Assembly: GCA_028673005.1 (NCBI GenBank)
Contig: CM054113.1
Coordinates: 204,715,504-204,779,503 of the forward strand
From: Tanypteryx hageni
Lineage: Eukaryota > Arthropoda > Insecta > Odonata > Petaluridae
Direction: 5' to 3'
Length of the DNA stretch: 64,000 nucleotides
Position 1 is the first letter of the stretch; every line of letters starts with the position of its first letter. Under the pieces are notes generated by a model that was not told the origin of the DNA, did no database searches, and was given only the letters and a program-made list of their open reading frames with translations. Shown here one piece after another: positions 42,110 to 53,292 of this stretch. The position numbers and the translations under genes are program-made.

Positions 42110-42858
42110 GATGGGGGATCTTATTTTTTTCTCTCTTATTCCTCCGTTCTCAGATGCCTACTTTCCTTTAGTCCCCCCTCACGCTTTCCTCCCTCTTCCC
42201 ACTCCTATTCTCCCACTCCCTTCTCTCTCCCCTCCCTTTTACCCTCTCTCACAACCCCTTTTATCTTCCTGATTCCTCACCCGACCGCTTCCTTTCTCAC
42301 ATCCCGCCGTCTCAATTCTCCACCCCCCTCTCTCTCTCTCTTTGCCTCATTCACGCCTTCTCGACGCCACCTCCGCCCACCCCACGCCACTCACTCAACG
42401 CCTCACTTCACTCCTCCCTCTCTCCCTGTCTCTCTTCCCGACGACAGGCTATTTCCCTCTCACCATCTCCCTTCCTCATCCCTTTCTCACCTGCTCTCCG
42501 AACATTGCTCCCAAAGCCTTCCCGGACCCACCACACATATTCTTGTTCGGAGGCACCACTTTTGTCTTTTTCTTTTTCTTCTTCCTTCATACTCATTCTG
42601 CCACCCTATCTATCCCTCCATCTCTCTCCCCCCTCTCTTCCCCCCTCTTTCCACCCACCTCTCCCTACCCTCTCTCTCTTACCCTCTCTTTCCTATCTCT
42701 TTTTCACTCTTTATTTACGATTCTATATTTTCTCCTATCTAACCCACACATTTATTGCAATTTTGGATCCCACTCCCATCCAATATCATCGTCATTTTCT
42801 CCCAGAATTTCCCAGCTCTCTTTCTCTTATCTGCTTCCATTTCCTGGCATCGTCTCAT
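42110..42858. repeat. Long pyrimidine-rich domain (~740 bp)
   Basis: C/T-rich plus strand, including (CT)n near 42331-42343. The 173-codon and 129-codon frames overlap in different registers and are Ser/Pro/Leu-rich artefacts. Confidence 0.75.
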
Positions 42859-43212
42859 CCTAGTCCATGGATGGCAAACCTATGGTACGAGTGACACTCT
42901 TGGCACGGCAGATAATTATGGTTGGCACGCAGCTGAAAAAGTTGTGTATTGACTTTCTCCTTAATATTTTTACACTTCTTTCACAGTATTTCTATTCCTA
43001 ATTAAGTTGCAATTACGTCAATAAATTGACTGGCTAATAGTGACTTTTTGTCCGAGAAAGAGATTCTCGTTTGTCCATAATTGTGGTCTGGCTATAAATG
43101 ACCAGGGGAAAAGTCTTTTTAGATGATAAATTGAACTTTATATATCCAATGTACCGTTTTCTGAGCTATCAGTCTGAGATCAAATGATTAGAGTTGAAAC
43201 AAAAATCATTTT

Positions 43213-43514
43213 TTACTTTCTCCATATACGAAGTATAGAGAAAGTATTGTTTTCATGAAAAAAATCGAATTCGAGATTTTACGGGAAATACATGTTTTAA
43301 GGTCCCCTGAACACGTTTTGACTATTTTCCCGATGATGTCTGTTGGTGAGTCTGTGTGTCTGTGACCGGAATTTTGTGGGTGCTCAAACTCAAAAACTAT
43401 TAATCAGGTAAGCGCGAAAGTTTATATTTGAGAGTTTTGTTAAAGGAAGAAGTGCTGATTAGTTGTTGGTAAAAATCATCCAACCGGAAGTGGGTGACTC
43501 TTGTCATTTTTCCG
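43213..43514. repeat. ACTTTCTCCATA repeat family, copy A (3'-truncated)
   Basis: Starts TTTACTTTCTCCATATACGA followed by AGTATAGAGAAAG, an imperfect palindrome, then follows the family order (TCATGAAAAAAATCG, GAGATTT, AAGGTCCCCTGAACACG, ACTCAAAAACTATTAATCAG, CAACCGGAAGTGG) and stops where copy B begins. Confidence 0.75.
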
Positions 43515-44180
43515 TTTTTTACTTTCTCCATATATGTAGTATAGGGGAAAGTATTGTATTCATGAAAAAAATCGACTTCGAGATTTCAACGGAAATACAC
43601 GTTTTGAGGTGCTCGGAATACATTTTGACCATTTTCTCGATGATGTCTGTGTGTGTGTGATAGCTTTTTGTGGGTGCTCTAACTCAAAAACTATTAATCA
43701 GCTCAACGCGACATTTTATATTTAACATTTCTATGAAAGTCACAAGAACTGATTAATTTTTGGTAAACATCGGTCAACCGGAAGTGGTTTTGACTCTTAT
43801 CACATCCGTTTTTAAGATATTTGCTTTAAGATTTGATATGTAAAAACGCACTTGAATAAAAGGTGTAGAAAATTTAATTTTCTACAACCTTTGTTTGAAA
43901 CATTTTCCCATATAATGCATTGTTTAAGAGATATCTTATATTTTTAGCTGCCACCACCACGCCATCTACCGACGACTATTGTTAACGATTAATTGTTGGA
44001 GCTTTGTGGCTATATCCAATATCAGAAGGCTATGTTTTGAGTTTATTTCTGTGCTTTGTAAAGTCTAAAATTTTCTTGTAGTTTCTTAAAATATTTATTA
44101 TTATGTAATCTATTTGGAATTTTTAGAAATATTACGAGTATGGAGAAAGTTATGTGGTGGCCACATCACATTTTATTTTG
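43515..44180. repeat. ACTTTCTCCATA repeat family, copy B (full length)
   Basis: Begins TTTACTTTCTCCATATATGT and ends GAGTATGGAGAAAGTTATGT followed by GGTGGCCACATCAC. The start and the inverse of the end share ACTTTCTCCATA, so the family has short inverted termini. Length ~665 bp, no coding frame. Copies A and B lie head to tail. Confidence 0.75.
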
Positions 44181-44269
44181 GATGTATTTTAAATTGGCAC
44201 GTATGTTAGATAATTAAATCCAATTTATGTCATCTTGGCACGCGAGCGAAAAATGATCTGCCATCCCTA

Positions 44270-44552
44270 GTCCTTTCCTTGTCCAACTCTAATATCACGC
44301 GTATATCCCTTATCGCTTTTCCCCTCTATTTTTCCTGGATCATTTTCTTCCTCCTTCCCACTATTTTGCTTGCCTTATTAGAGTTTTCTAAAACGTGTTT
44401 ATGCGTTTGGTTTATCCGTCTGTCTGATGCGCTAATTCCTCCTAAACAAAATAAATATTGTCTCGTTGCGCACGTTTTCTTGTGGAAGCCCGTCCGTCTG
44501 TCTGCCCGACGCTCTAATTCCTAAACGAAAGCAGCTAGATACTTAGTTTTTT
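44270..44552. other. Unassigned DNA with a repeated GTCYGTCTG block
   Basis: 44390-44530 holds two loosely repeated segments (GTTTATGCGTTTGG, TATCCGTCTGTCTGATGCGC, TAATTCCT and GCGCACGTTTTCTTG, GTCCGTCTGTCTGCCCGACGC, TAATTCCT). Similar text lies at 59745-59895, a further dispersed repeat family. Confidence 0.4.
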
Positions 44553-45035
44553 TTGTTTTCTCCATATACGTAGTATAGGGGAAAGTATTGTATTCATGAA
44601 AAAAATTGACTGCGAGATTTCAACGGAAATACCCGTTTTGAGGTCCCCTGAACACGTTTTGACCATTTTATCGATGGTCTGTGTGTGTGTGTGGGTTTGG
44701 TGTATGTGACAGTTTTTTGTGTGTGCTCTAACTCAAAAACTATTAATCAGATCAATGCGAAATTGTATATTTAACATTTTTATGAACGTCACAAAAACTG
44801 ATTAGTTTTTGGTAAACATCGATCAACCGGAAATGGGTGTTTACTCTTGTCACTTATCCATTAATATGAAATATTTGCTTTAATATTTTATATGTAAAAA
44901 CGTACTTGAATAAAAGTTGTAGGAAATTTAATTTTATACAACCTTTGTTTGAAACATTTTCCCATATAATGCATTGTTTAAGAGATATCTTAAAAACTAT
45001 ATATTTTAGCTGCCACAACCACACCACCTTCTTCT

Positions 45036-45347
45036 TCATCTAAAGGCTAAGCCTTGTCGCTGCAACCATGAACTCCTGTCCTCTGCCATTCTCTTCAACA
45101 TCTCGCATTTCTCAACTCCCATCACTGACTTCACGTCATCTAGGTATTTCTTTCTTGGTCTGCCTCTTCCTTTCTTCCCTAACAGTTTCCCCTTCAAGAT
45201 GTTCACAATTAATTCATTATGTCTAATCACATGTCCTAAAAATTTTGCCTTCCTTTCTTCCATTCCTTTGATCAGTTTCCTTTCTTCTTTTACGTCTTCC
45301 AAAACTTCAAGGTTTGTCTTTCTCTCTGTCCAACTTGTCTTTATCAA
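45036..45347 (-). pseudogene. LINE RT C-terminus
   Basis: TSWTERKTNLEVLEDVKEER, RKAKFLGHVIRHNELIVNIL, GKKGRGRPRKKYLDDVK and MAEDRSSWLQRQGLAFR match the post-RT tail of insect endonuclease/reverse-transcriptase LINEs (GHxxRH, GRGRPRxxY, A.DR..W). The frame is open to its natural stop. Confidence 0.85.
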
Positions 45348-45349
45348 TC

Positions 45350-46010
45350 AAGCTTTATCTAAATCAAACTACATGAATAAATATAAATGGATTAGAGTGA
45401 AGCAAAGATAAGAAAAGGAGTAAGCCAAGGATGCCCTCTATCTCCATATTTGTTTAATATGTTCATTGAAGAAAGTATAGAAGTTATGATGGAAAAGACA
45501 AAAGGCATAAAAATAAATGGAGTTAGAATACAACTGCATTAGATTTGCAGATGACATTGTAATATTCAGCGATTCAAAAAGAGAAATTAATAAAACGCTG
45601 GAAGTGTTATCGGACACGTTAAAACAGTGGGAATTAAAGATAAATATCAAGAAAACCAAATTGATGGTTATAGGTAAAAGTAATGCAGGGACAATATCAA
45701 AGATCAAAATAAACAATCAGGAAATTGAGCAGGTGAAGCAGTTTTGCTACCTAAGTAGTACAATTACTGAAGATAATAGATGCGTGCAGGAAGTGAAAAG
45801 AAGAATAGCACTTGCAAAGCAAGCTTTTCAATGTAAAAGGAATCTACTGACAAGCAGTCATATGAAATTGGAAGTAAGGAAATCCTTTGCAAAAGCTTTT
45901 CTCTGGAGTACCTTACTTTATGGTAGTGAAAGTTGGACGTTAGGAAAGAGGGAGAGGTCCCGTCTGGAAGCGACAGAAATGTGGATATGGAGAAGATTGA
46001 TAAAGATCTT
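45350..46010 (+). pseudogene. LINE RT catalytic middle, inverted
   Basis: KGVSQGCPLSPYLFNMFIEE is followed, after a frame break, by IRFADDIVIFSDS (the FADD catalytic box), LKINIKKTKLMVIGKS, EQVKQFCYLSSTITEDNRC, RNLLTSSHMKLEVRKSFAKA, LLYGSESWTL and EMWIWRRLIK. Two lesions: a stop after LNQTT and a frameshift just before the FADD box. Confidence 0.85.
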
Positions 46011-46014
46011 CTGT

Positions 46015-46150
46015 CCCTCCAATCAATACTTATTTTGTTCATAGTCTTAAACAACAGTTCCCAATTAACTGTATCAAAGGCCTTCTCCAAATCAATAAAC
46101 GTTAAATATAATGTCCTGTTCATTTCTAAACATCTTTCCACCACCACCAC
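46015..46150 (-). pseudogene. LINE RT N-terminal palm fragment
   Basis: RCLEMNRTLYLTFIDLEKAF followed by DTVNWELLFKTMNKI and DWRDRR: the FIDLEKAFDxVxW motif of non-LTR reverse transcriptases. The frame is then lost at the inversion joint. Confidence 0.85.
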
Positions 46151-46395
46151 CTACCGGCGACTATTGTAAACACTTGACGCTTAGTTACGTCTCCTACGTC
46201 TCCGCTCCTTTATAGTTTCTTAATTGTTGCAGCTTCGTGGCTATATCCAATATCAGAAGGCTTTGACTTGAGTTTATTTCTGTTCTTTTTAGTCTTTAAA
46301 TTTTTCTGTTCCTTAAAATATTTATTTTATGTTTGGAATTTTTAAAAATAATACAGATATGGAGAAAGTCATGTGGTGGTCACATCAGATTTTTA

Positions 46396-47100
46396 AAACA
46401 CCGCCATTTACGGTCTGTTTCAGTAGCACTTTCCATTCTTGTTTATTTTCTCCTCTTTCTGGTCGCATCCTCTCACGCAGAACTTTCTACCCTTCTTCAT
46501 CTCCTATCTTTCTTGTACTATTTTCCCTCTCTCTATTCCAACTTATGCATCCATTTACCTCCTGTATTTTCCTTGTCCACCCTTTCCTTATTCCTTCCTC
46601 TTTCTGTCCTCTTTCCAAGTGCACTACTAACCCCTTTTGCAATCCCTCAATCCTTAATTTCTTCTCTACTCTCTTCTATATTTCCTGACTTTTGTTTTGT
46701 CCATCTCTCTCCTTCGATCACTACCTCCATCATTGACCGAACCCCTTTATTCGCCCTCTATCTTACCCCATATACCCACAATATCACCACTGTCATTTTT
46801 CATCCATTCTCGTTTTTCTCGTTCTCTCTTTCCAACTACATCTCTTTTATCTTCCCATTCTCCTAATCTATCATTTTTCATCCATTCTCGTTTTTCTCGT
46901 TCTCTCTTTCCACCTACATCTCTTTTATCTTCCCATTCTCCTAATCTATCATTCCATTCCAATCTTTCCATACCTTCCATCTCCACATATTATCTCTCTC
47001 TTCGTATCGAGCTCCCTCTCCTGATATTCTCCCTTCCGCTTCCTCTTCTTCCTCTGTTCATTTCGCTTCTTATTTCTCCACGAATTGCGTGACGGTCGAG
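46396..47100. repeat. Pyrimidine-rich domain with 78-bp tandem duplication
   Basis: C/T-rich plus strand. From about 46795 a 78-bp unit (ATTTTTCATCCATTCTCGTT ... CCATTCTCCTAATCTATC) is repeated once more (46873-46950), as far as I can read differing only at AACTACATC/CACCTACATC. Frames of 119-177 codons in different registers are artefacts. Confidence 0.75.
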
Positions 47101-47440
47101 TTCACCCTTTGAAGCATTTTTTCCTTCTCAGTTTTAAGGCGGAAAGCCTTTAACGCCTCCCTCTCTAACCCCCGCATTCTCTCTTTCTCTTGACATTCTT
47201 TGTTGCTTACAGGATTTTTTCGGGAACATTTGAAGAAGCGTGGAGGTTGCAGTGGAGAAAAATGTGGTAGTATGTAACCACAGAGAGAGAGAGAGAGAGA
47301 GAAAATCATTTGTTTGTAAATGCATTTTTGCTTTCGTTGAAAGAGAAGGGGCGATTTAAAATTAAGAACAAACCAAGGAAAATGGCATTTACTCCAAGAA
47401 TTGAGAGTATTTATACGGTTATTTCGACGTTCGTTTTGTT
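47101..47440. other. Unassigned DNA with a GA repeat
   Basis: (GA)n at 47281-47302. Overlapping reverse frames have no family. Confidence 0.5.
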
Positions 47441-47639
47441 CTCTAACCCCTAGATTGGGCGAAAATCTTTCGGAACCTAAAAGGCATTTGAAAAAAATTT
47501 ATTATAGCCATGTTGCAAATAAGCATTAAAATAACATTGTGTTATAATTTTGTTCTAATTTTTTTACCTTAGTGTTTAAAAAATTCAACTTGCATAACTA
47601 AAACATTAAAAGTTAGTGACTTGGGTTAGCCTGCTTCTG

Positions 47640-49527
47640 GTCACAGAGAGCCTTAATATTTGGAATTATGGATGTTACTTGTAACCGTAAGTCAACTTCT
47701 ATATTGTCTATTTCTAAATTTGTTTTTTGTTACTGAATACAGTGAAAAAGTTCATTCACATAAATATGTAGTTGGAAATCGCATTAGCACTTTTAAAGCT
47801 TTTGCTCTTATAGCAGGGTACTCCATTAATAATTCAATCCAAAATTTTGTCAGTTCCACTTGTTGAAATTTTGATTTTCATGTAAAATCCGTTGTAATGT
47901 CTATTTGCTGTTCCTTTTCTTCCGTGAAAGATTGCTTAAGTTTAACGAGTTTACAAATGGATTTTCAACCCAAAGTTGGCTTTCAATTTCAGCTGGAAAA
48001 GACTCTGTTATTGTTTTACACATATCAGACAAATGTTGCAAAATTGAATCTTTTGTTTCTTGACTTAGAAATTTTTTATTTGGTAGTAAAAAACTACTAA
48101 GGTTTTCAAAACAGTCGACATCACCCTTAGCTACATAGTCACCCCAGAGTTTTAGTTTACACCGAAGTGTATTCATTTTACCTTGGACTTTGAAACATGC
48201 TACATTGGTACCCTGCATTGCAAGATTAACCTCATTCAAGTAAGTGAATATATCAGAAAGATATGTCATTTTTTCCATCCAACACTGATCTTTTAGTTTG
48301 GCTGAAAGTTCAAAAGGATGCTCAGATAAAAAGAACCCAATTTCTTCACGCAATTCGAAAAATCGTGCCAACACTTTTCCGCGAGATAACCAGCGCACTT
48401 CAGTATGTAGTAATAAAGTTGCATGCAGACTTCCCATACTTTCACATAATAAGCTGAAGATTCTTGCATTTAGTGGTCTTGATTTAATAAAATTGACCAG
48501 TTTTACAACATCGTTTACTACTAATTTTAGATCTTGAGGCATACGTTTCGCTGCTAGTGCTTGACGATGAAGACAACAATGGATACTTTCAACATTCCGA
48601 TTTTTCTTTTTTATTCTTTCAACAGAACCAGAAATTTTCCCTACCATAGCTGCAGCTCCATCATTGCAAATACTTGAACAAAGCTTTCATGAAATTTCAT
48701 TTTTTCCCATAAATGAATCAAATAAATTAAATATTGCTTCCCCTGTAGTATGACTCTCCAAAGGATTGCAGATTAATAAGTCTTTCTTCAATGCTACCTT
48801 CATAAATATTATAGCGTACAAACACAAGCAAAACTGCTAAACCAGCAAAGTCTGTTGACTCATCCATTTGAAGAGAGAATGTTGAGCTCATTTTAACTCG
48901 TCTTATTAGCTCAGTTTCACAAAAATTTGACATTTCATGAATACGTCTTGAAACTGTGCCATTAGAAAGTGGCACGTTATCAATATTGTTGACATTTTTT
49001 TTATCTACCATGAACTCCACCAAATCTTTTGCACAAAGCTTTATTAAGTTTTCTGCAATTGTATGTGCTTCACCTGCTTTTGCTAGTCGATAACTAATGC
49101 GATATGAAGCAAGTAATGCATTTTTATTTTCTGACACAAATGAGCAAAATGTAGCTTTCCTTTGATTCAATTCCAAACACTTTCTTTTAAAATATTCTTC
49201 ACTTGGATTTTTTAAATTCGAATGTGTTGTCTCTAAATGTCGCTTTAGTATAGATGGATTTAAGCTGCTGTTACTTAAAACTTTTCCGCATTCAACACAC
49301 AGCCCACTTGGTTCATTCTTATCACCTGCCCAGGTGAAACCATAAGCAATAAAAGTTTCATCATATTTTCTTTTCTTATTTTTACTTTGTTCATCTTGTT
49401 GTATTGATGATGCTTTTAAAGATGAACTTGCTGTAGGCTCAAGCTGAGTAACACCTCTTTCGTTCACGTTGCTTGGGTTCTGCCTATTAGCACTTAACTT
49501 ATTATTGTTTTTCAACCATTTATCCAT
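47640..49527 (-). pseudogene. BED-finger hAT transposase, nearly full length but broken
   Basis: First frame 49527-48727 (266 aa): basic N-terminus, then a BED-type zinc finger with CVEC (residues 77-80) and RHLETTH (His 97 and 102), then SLQMDESTDFAG with the first catalytic Asp (222). A 1-base frameshift near 48785 shifts into DLLICNPLESHTTGEAIFNL, with a stop near 48690. The second frame 48647-47901 has HCCLHRQALAAK (CxxH), HTEVRWLSRGKVL and FFELREEIGFFL; just upstream is CNDGAAAMVGK (second Asp). A further break precedes the dimerisation domain (FWIELLMEYPAIRAKAL, RFPTTYLCE), where Trp is replaced by a stop. Similar to ZBED5-like/hAT proteins. Inactive, but decay is modest. Confidence 0.92.
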
Positions 49528-50041
49528 TGGGGATGTAAATAGAGTGCAATTTATTGATTATAGAGAATTATAATTGCTCAAAACATTTCTTTTCCCTACG
49601 CAAGCATTAGAAAGTCACTCAACTATTTAACACCAATATTGTGCACAATTTTTAACAACCACATCACATTTATTGTTGCCGAAACTGAAAGCGCTTGAAA
49701 ATTATTGCGTAATATTAGCTTGAGGTTCCAAATTTTACCAGTTCAGCAGTATCTATGCAGAATTTACTTTAAAAAATTTAAGTACTTATTGTTCAAGCAA
49801 AAGTTATTGTGAAAAATAATAAACATTACAAACATCTACATTCTACAGATATTTTCTGTTTCTGATTGGCTTTGAAATATATAGTTATATACGTTACAAA
49901 CGGAATATATACTTATTTATAATTGGAAACGTTTTCGGTATGCTTTGGTACGAGCAGAAACGTAATTTTAGACGCGTTCGGACGATAATGATATATCATT
50001 ATTTTAAATACGAAATTGAGAAAAACATATGACTATGTTTA

Positions 50042-50043
<2 letters not shown>

Positions 50044-50117
<74 letters not shown>
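50044..50117. repeat. (TA)n microsatellite
   Basis: About 37 uninterrupted TA dinucleotides, the longest in the window, inside the 5' non-coding part of the hAT element. Confidence 0.95.
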
Positions 50118-50120
<3 letters not shown>

Positions 50121-50515
50121 TGCCATAATTCTGCATTAAGTTTGACTTTCTTAATGAAAACCAGCAAGGCATTTTTGACTACAACCAATGCATTATACAT
50201 CGAAATCATGTTTTGAATAGTAAAGTGAAGCTGTCATAAATTACACTTTTACAATCTAAATTTTTTAAAATTCATTTGTTTCCCGTGCATATTTATATGT
50301 CTTTGTTTTACGTTTATTTTATCGAAGCTGACCGGGGGCGTTCTTAGAATGATAGTAATGAAATGCAGTGGGAATGGAATTTTGATTTTTTTTCATAATC
50401 TCGAAACTTGTCATTCGAAACTATGAATGGTTTATTTCTCTAAAATCGGCCACGGAACGAAAAATAACTGATGCGGAACCCAAGGGTTCCACGGAACCCA
50501 GTTTGAGAAACCCTG

Positions 50516-52008
50516 CTCTAAGCTACGCGGAGATGTACTCGAAGTTAAGCCCTTTATAGCTTTGCTTTTATTATCTTTTTGTTTACTAAAATGGAAACGC
50601 TGGTAGAAATGGAGGAGAGTATGCGAAACGAGAAAGAGGCTAAAGGTTGAAAATGTTCCGTTAGATTGAGTTTCTGACAAAAGAAGCAATCAAACAGCAG
50701 TTATTCTACTATGTACGCGCGTAGAAATCTGCTTAAATAAAAACGATTTAACCAGCATTTTCGCGTTATGTGTTTTCATGTAAGAGTGACATGGAGAAAA
50801 TGAGTGCCACCGACACCGCCAAAGGTTTTATAATGTTGCCGTATGTAAGTTAGAAAAAATACCTAATTGCTGAAATATTAGCGAAGGCTCTTGTTTTCAA
50901 GTAGGACTTTTTCATGCTTCGTTCTTCTAGTCTCTTGTGGCCTAAGGAAGATTGCGATTGCGACCTATTAATTGTTTTTAGAGGAAATTATTTTATGGAA
51001 TATTGCGGAAATAATTATTTTTATAGCAATTGCATTAGTGATGCGTGTTAAACACTTAGACTTCGCGGTTTTAAATATTCGATGGGAGTTTCTGTGCACA
51101 CCGATTTGAAATTCACGGTTTATAAACATCACCATTCGCTTAATTTGGCCACAGCGTCATTTGGAGATTTTTATATTCGCGGTGATTCCCAAGTACGTGA
51201 CCTCGGCGATTGTTGAAAACCTGCCGGGTTTAGCACTCTCTCCCTATGCAGCCAAATTTGATGAAAGCGGAACCAACCATCTAGCTCCCTCACACTCGTG
51301 ACGATTATTTTAGCACTTGCTCTACTCGAAATTCCGTCTTGGGAGATTCCTGTTTCCACAAATAATCCTGTTCCGTTTTAACGAATCTTCATAAATTGCA
51401 AGCAAATAAAAGAAAAGACTCAAGTCAATAAGGAACGTTGACAATTTTTCTTCAGGTCACTGATTATAACCTATATATTATGCCTATAAGAGCTAAAAAA
51501 AGAATTTCCTTTCCATTTTGTTATTTTGAGGGTAAGGTAAAAATGCATACCCAAATATTCCTTATCGCTATCGATTGAAATGCCTTGTTTTTTTTTCTTC
51601 CTCATTCAGCGTTCCTCAAAAGGATTAGGCATGCCAGTATTTTTGTTTGACAGGAAAACACGCAAAGTGCAAAATGTTTTGCATGAAAATGTGGCCGTCG
51701 GCGATTAGCATAAAATCCGTCGCGCTTTCGTCTCAGACGACTGTTCCCTCCTCACCCCCTCCCCTTCCTTGTTCTGCGATTAAATTGACGGAAACCCTTA
51801 CATTTTTTCCAAAACAAACAGACTTAACTCCGGGAACCATTTTAGTCGGTCCTTTATATATCGATCGGATAACGGCGTAAGCTTGGAGACCGTCGGGTTT
51901 ATTTTTTTTAGGGGAAAGGAACGTCGCAATTACCGACAAACAAAAGATTATCACGTGTAATCTGGCGTAAAGCGGACATTAAGACCTAAATAAACAAATA
52001 TCTCTTCG
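50516..52008. other. Unassigned DNA
   Basis: AT-rich. A somewhat GC-richer stretch at 51630-51960 has overlapping 73-77-codon frames on both strands with no family. No element ends found. Confidence 0.45.
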
Positions 52009-52200
52009 GTGGTCCTAGGAAATTTCTCTTTCTTTCTCCCTCTCCCTGTATTCCATCTACACGTTTTCCCCTCCTATCTACCTCGTCAGCCATCCATACC
52101 CTCTCCGCTCCCTTTATTTCTTCTCTTTATCCAACCCCTCTCTATCTGTATCCGTTTTCTCTCCCTCCCTTTATCACTTTCTTTTTCCCTCTACTGACAA
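52009..52200. repeat. Short pyrimidine-rich tract
   Basis: C/T-rich plus strand; the 62-codon frame is compositional. Confidence 0.6.
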
Positions 52201-52318
52201 AACACCCCACGACTTGATTCGTACTTTATCTTATCTCTCGTCCATCCTATTTCGAAGATTGGCTTGATTTAATGTGGTTCTGAACCATCAAAAAAGAAAG
52301 CCTCAATCCTCGTAAATA

Positions 52319-52845
52319 CAGTGAAATCTTGATATAACGAGAATTTATTAAATTTAGAAAAATACTAGTTGTAAAGAGTATGTACTCGTAATATACGAAA
52401 TTTAAATTCCGAATATGTAACGTATAGAAATTGATAATTACTGTTTTCGCTCGCTATATTGAACTTCTCGTTATATACCATACTCGTTTTATGGAGATTG
52501 CACTCAATTTTTTTCGATAGCAGATGTGGCTCCTTGGATATGAACGTGAATACGACCGCAGTAGCCCTTAGCGTGGAACGGTGGATGAGTTTTTGGAATG
52601 CGCCTCGTTGGGCAATACTGCGTTGCGCAGCTACCTTATAGTAAAAAAACTGCTAAAAATTACACGTTCATACAGGCTACGAGCTTTCTCACGTGGCATA
52701 TGTACGTAAACATGGATATGCATCCAATTCAGGACAGTGTATAATAAAATATTATTACATGTGTTGGGTGAATAAGTGTCACAGTTATTTAACCGTGTAT
52801 AATCAAATCCGTGTAGGGAGACCCGCATAGGAAAAGGGTTCACTG
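52319..52845. mobile_element. Pogo-like MITE (CAGTGAA termini)
   Basis: Left CAGTGAAATCTTGATATAAC; inverse right CAGTGAACCCTTTTCCTATG; TA on both outer edges (52317-52318 and 52846-52847). CAGTGAAACCTCGATATAACG-like ends are characteristic of pogo-type MITEs. The matching part of the termini is short, so the right end is less certain. The body has an inner TATATTGAACTTCTCGTTATA block near 52455-52475 that inversely echoes the left end; the true right end could lie there with a second element following. Confidence 0.55.
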
Positions 52846-53005
52846 TATTGCATACAGGAATCCTTCAGGATTCAGTGTGTTTCTGAAAATATCGCGCTAA
52901 GCGAAAATCAGTTTCCAATAACAATACAGGTAATCGAAAGAGGATGCGTCACTGCCCTGAAATTTCCTTAATTTTCAAGCCTTGGAAACTTGAAATCAAT
53001 TATAT

Positions 53006-53292
53006 CAGAGTTCACAAACACGCGGCCCGCGAAGTAAGGTACTTTATATTATGACGCACCCCAAGCTCATATACATTTCTTATTTATATATTTTAAAATA
53101 ATCTGATAAATTTAAGAAGTATATTAAATAAACACTTCCAAATATCCTTAGTATATTTTCCATTTCCATTCAATACACCCTACGCAGTTGGGGCACAAAA
53201 GAATGTTCTTAGCATGGAATGCGGACCGCTGCCTTGACGCGGCCCGCAGATTAAGCATTGTCATCGTGCTTTATTTGAGTTTTAGACCCCTG
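53006..53292. mobile_element. Non-autonomous hAT element (family 2)
   Basis: Left CAGAGTTCACAAACACGCGG then CCCGCG; inverse right CAGGGGTCTAAAACTCAAAT with CTGCGGGCCGCG inside. Both ends have the C[AG]GGGTxTxAAAC shape and flank GCGGCCCGC blocks. The 8-bp flanks (AATTATAT and AGTTTGAT) agree at only five positions, so the duplication is decayed or the ends are off by a base or two. 287 bp, non-coding. Confidence 0.65.

Larger units (their letters stand above)
42866..44269. mobile_element. hAT-like element interrupted by two ACTTTCTCCATA repeats
   Basis: Left end CATGGATGGCAAACCTATGG; inverse right end TAGGGATGGCAGATCATTTT. Inside both ends lie GGCACG blocks (TTGGCACGGCAG, TTGGCACGCAG; TTGGCACGTATG, TTGGCACGCGAG), the usual repeated subterminal signals. 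CCTAGTCC occurs at both edges (42859-42866 and 44266-44273), a likely 8-bp target duplication, although it overlaps the terminal bases. The middle is filled by two copies of another repeat family. Confidence 0.6.
45030..46150 (-). mobile_element. 5'-truncated LINE insertion with internally inverted middle
   Basis: Three reverse-transcriptase segments alternate in orientation: minus 46150-46015 (5' part), plus 45350-46010 (middle, with FADD box) and minus 45347-45036 (C-terminus). Protein order and the joins (DWRDRR to IKLYLNQT; WRRLIK to TSWTERKTN) show that the middle should run in the same direction as the flanks. GATTGATAAAGA occurs at one inversion joint (near 46000) and its complement TCTTTATCAATC at the other (near 45340). 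The element's 3' end is GATGAAGAAGAAG next to GGTGGTG. Confidence 0.85.
44553..46395. repeat. ACTTTCTCCATA repeat family, copy C, split by a LINE insertion
   Basis: 5' part 44553-45029 (TTTTCTCCATATACGTAGTA to GCTGCCACAACCACACC) and 3' part from about 46138 (ACCACCTACCGGCGACTATTG to GATATGGAGAAAGTCATGTG, then GTGGTCACATCAG) correspond to a single copy like B, with LINE sequence of about 1.1 kb inserted in the CCACCACC segment. Confidence 0.8.
47449..50515 (-). mobile_element. ~3-kb hAT transposon with a decayed transposase gene
   Basis: The right terminus is well defined: inversely it reads CAGGGTTTCTCAAACTGGGT followed by TCC, a classic hAT end, at 50515. It is followed by CTCTAAGC. The left end is tentative: CTCTAACC at 47441-47448 could be the other 8-bp duplication, followed by a poorly matching CCTAGATTGGGCG. 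The element holds the BED/hAT transposase relic in reverse orientation, and a (TA)n repeat has expanded in its 5' non-coding part. If the left end is wrong, it still lies left of about 47640. Confidence 0.55.

Noticed and set aside
42342..42894. 173- and 129-codon frames
   Set aside because: Low-complexity pyrimidine DNA read in two registers.
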